The notes under the pieces: model-generated
The model's database searches: none
The model's input: the letters and a program-made list of their open reading frames with translations, nothing else
Told to the model about the DNA's origin: nothing
Position numbers and translations under genes: made by a program
Origin: Symbiodinium natans
Taxonomy: Eukaryota; Sar; Dinophyceae; Suessiales; Symbiodiniaceae
Direction of reading: 5' to 3'
Assembly: GCA_905221605.1 (NCBI GenBank)
Contig: CAJNDS010001202.1
Span: forward strand, 94,854-158,853
DNA: 64,000 bases
Part shown: positions 63,901 to 64,000 of the stretch, piece after piece
Position numbering within the stretch: position 1 is the first letter of the stretch
Layout: the number at the start of each line of letters is the position of its first letter

Positions 63901-64000
63901 AGGTGACACATTCCGACTCAATTCCGAACTCCGAAGCTCCATTCTTGGCTTGACAGGATGCGTTTGCGACAACCCATGATCGACACGAGAGAAACGGACA
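60988..64000 (+). CDS. Micro-exon coiled-coil protein gene, partial
   Basis: Very small exons, nearly all Glu/Gln/Arg/Ala/Leu helices: 60,988-61,046 (VLTQSLKETQRQCDSLNREM); 61,407-61,449 (VQQAESNEKLVESM); 61,526 onward (LDKAANKRLLEQIRHELS); 61,656 onward (SAEIAQMMQQRVADEDAGLK); 61,837-61,875 (ERLEAAARRHRWP); 61,927-61,977 (LADLAAALHSQRIKCRA); 62,050-62,088 (AQREAARQNLQQQ); 62,130-62,165 (VEKLKKAKVEVQ); 62,236-62,289 (VVSLRDASAERQWQAHGR); 62,894-62,934 (DRQQAVAELLWQH); 63,246-63,311 (SEHLLETVAETFGRGNANLR, donor GTCAGT); 63,719-63,777 (LLQPFEKKREQKVALERGI); 63,844-63,902 (ALHAEHINRCPEQQDELAQ); 63,957-end (DAFATTHDRHERNG). Most joins agree in phase, several introns are 41-76 nt, two use GC donors. 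Likely a long cytoskeletal or scaffold coiled coil; continues past the window. Some middle exons are missing or ambiguous. Confidence 0.6.
61887..61918. repeat. GAAGTTGTT 9-bp repeat
   Basis: Three and a half copies inside a 51-nt intron of the coiled-coil gene. Confidence 0.9.
62643..62668. repeat. G26 homopolymer
   Basis: 26 consecutive G followed by CAGGTCGCTCCCAAAATCCA, similar to the flank of the G16 run at 55,438. Confidence 0.97.

Overview
This window looks like nuclear DNA of a dinoflagellate, most likely a Symbiodinium-type alga; this is inferred from the sequence alone. Signs: no long conserved uninterrupted ORFs; many short exons with GT-AG or GC-AG borders, nearly all readable on the + strand (unidirectional gene order); dense microsatellites; and decayed retroelements of a type I associate with dinoflagellates, with a reverse transcriptase followed by a Cys/His motif and a restriction-like endonuclease. 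I see no rRNA, tRNA or CRISPR array. Exon coordinates come from reading frame, splice dinucleotides and phase agreement; no transcript data were available, so most gene models are partial.

Layout. 1-17 kb: purine and CT microsatellites with isolated + strand exon candidates (6.7-7.6, 8.8-9.9, 11.4-13.0, 14.1, 15.7 kb), an RT relic at 4.3 kb and a possible spliced-leader relic at 3.5 kb. 17.5-26.5 kb: a GC-rich nest of broken retroelements on both strands. It contains a + strand element (5' ORF, RT, endonuclease), a head-to-head inverted second copy of its endonuclease, two minus-strand relics of a second family, a pair of ~85-bp direct repeats shaped like mini-introns, and a 403-bp element with terminal inverted repeats. 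26.6-29.7 kb: a multi-exon gene for a secreted Cys-rich protein. 30-38.8 kb: + strand exon clusters, including a phase-consistent group ending at 37,421 and an acidic and a transmembrane exon near 35 kb.

39.2-46.9 kb: a polytopic membrane-protein gene. Two consecutive introns hold five copies of one ~510-635 bp hairpin-rich repeat, four of them in tandem directly up to the splice acceptor. 47.8-53.7 kb: further + strand exons, several helical or TPR-like. 54.7-56.4 kb: end of a TPR-like gene. 57.1-58.3 kb: a gene with Gly-rich GVPAGGFG repeats. 59.7 kb to the window end: a coiled-coil gene built from very small exons (mostly 36-66 nt, largely phase 0) and introns often of only 40-75 nt, running off the right edge.

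The most interesting features are the intron-resident structured repeat family, the intron-shaped direct repeats around a retroelement ORF, the micro-exon coiled-coil gene and the unclassified inverted-repeat element.
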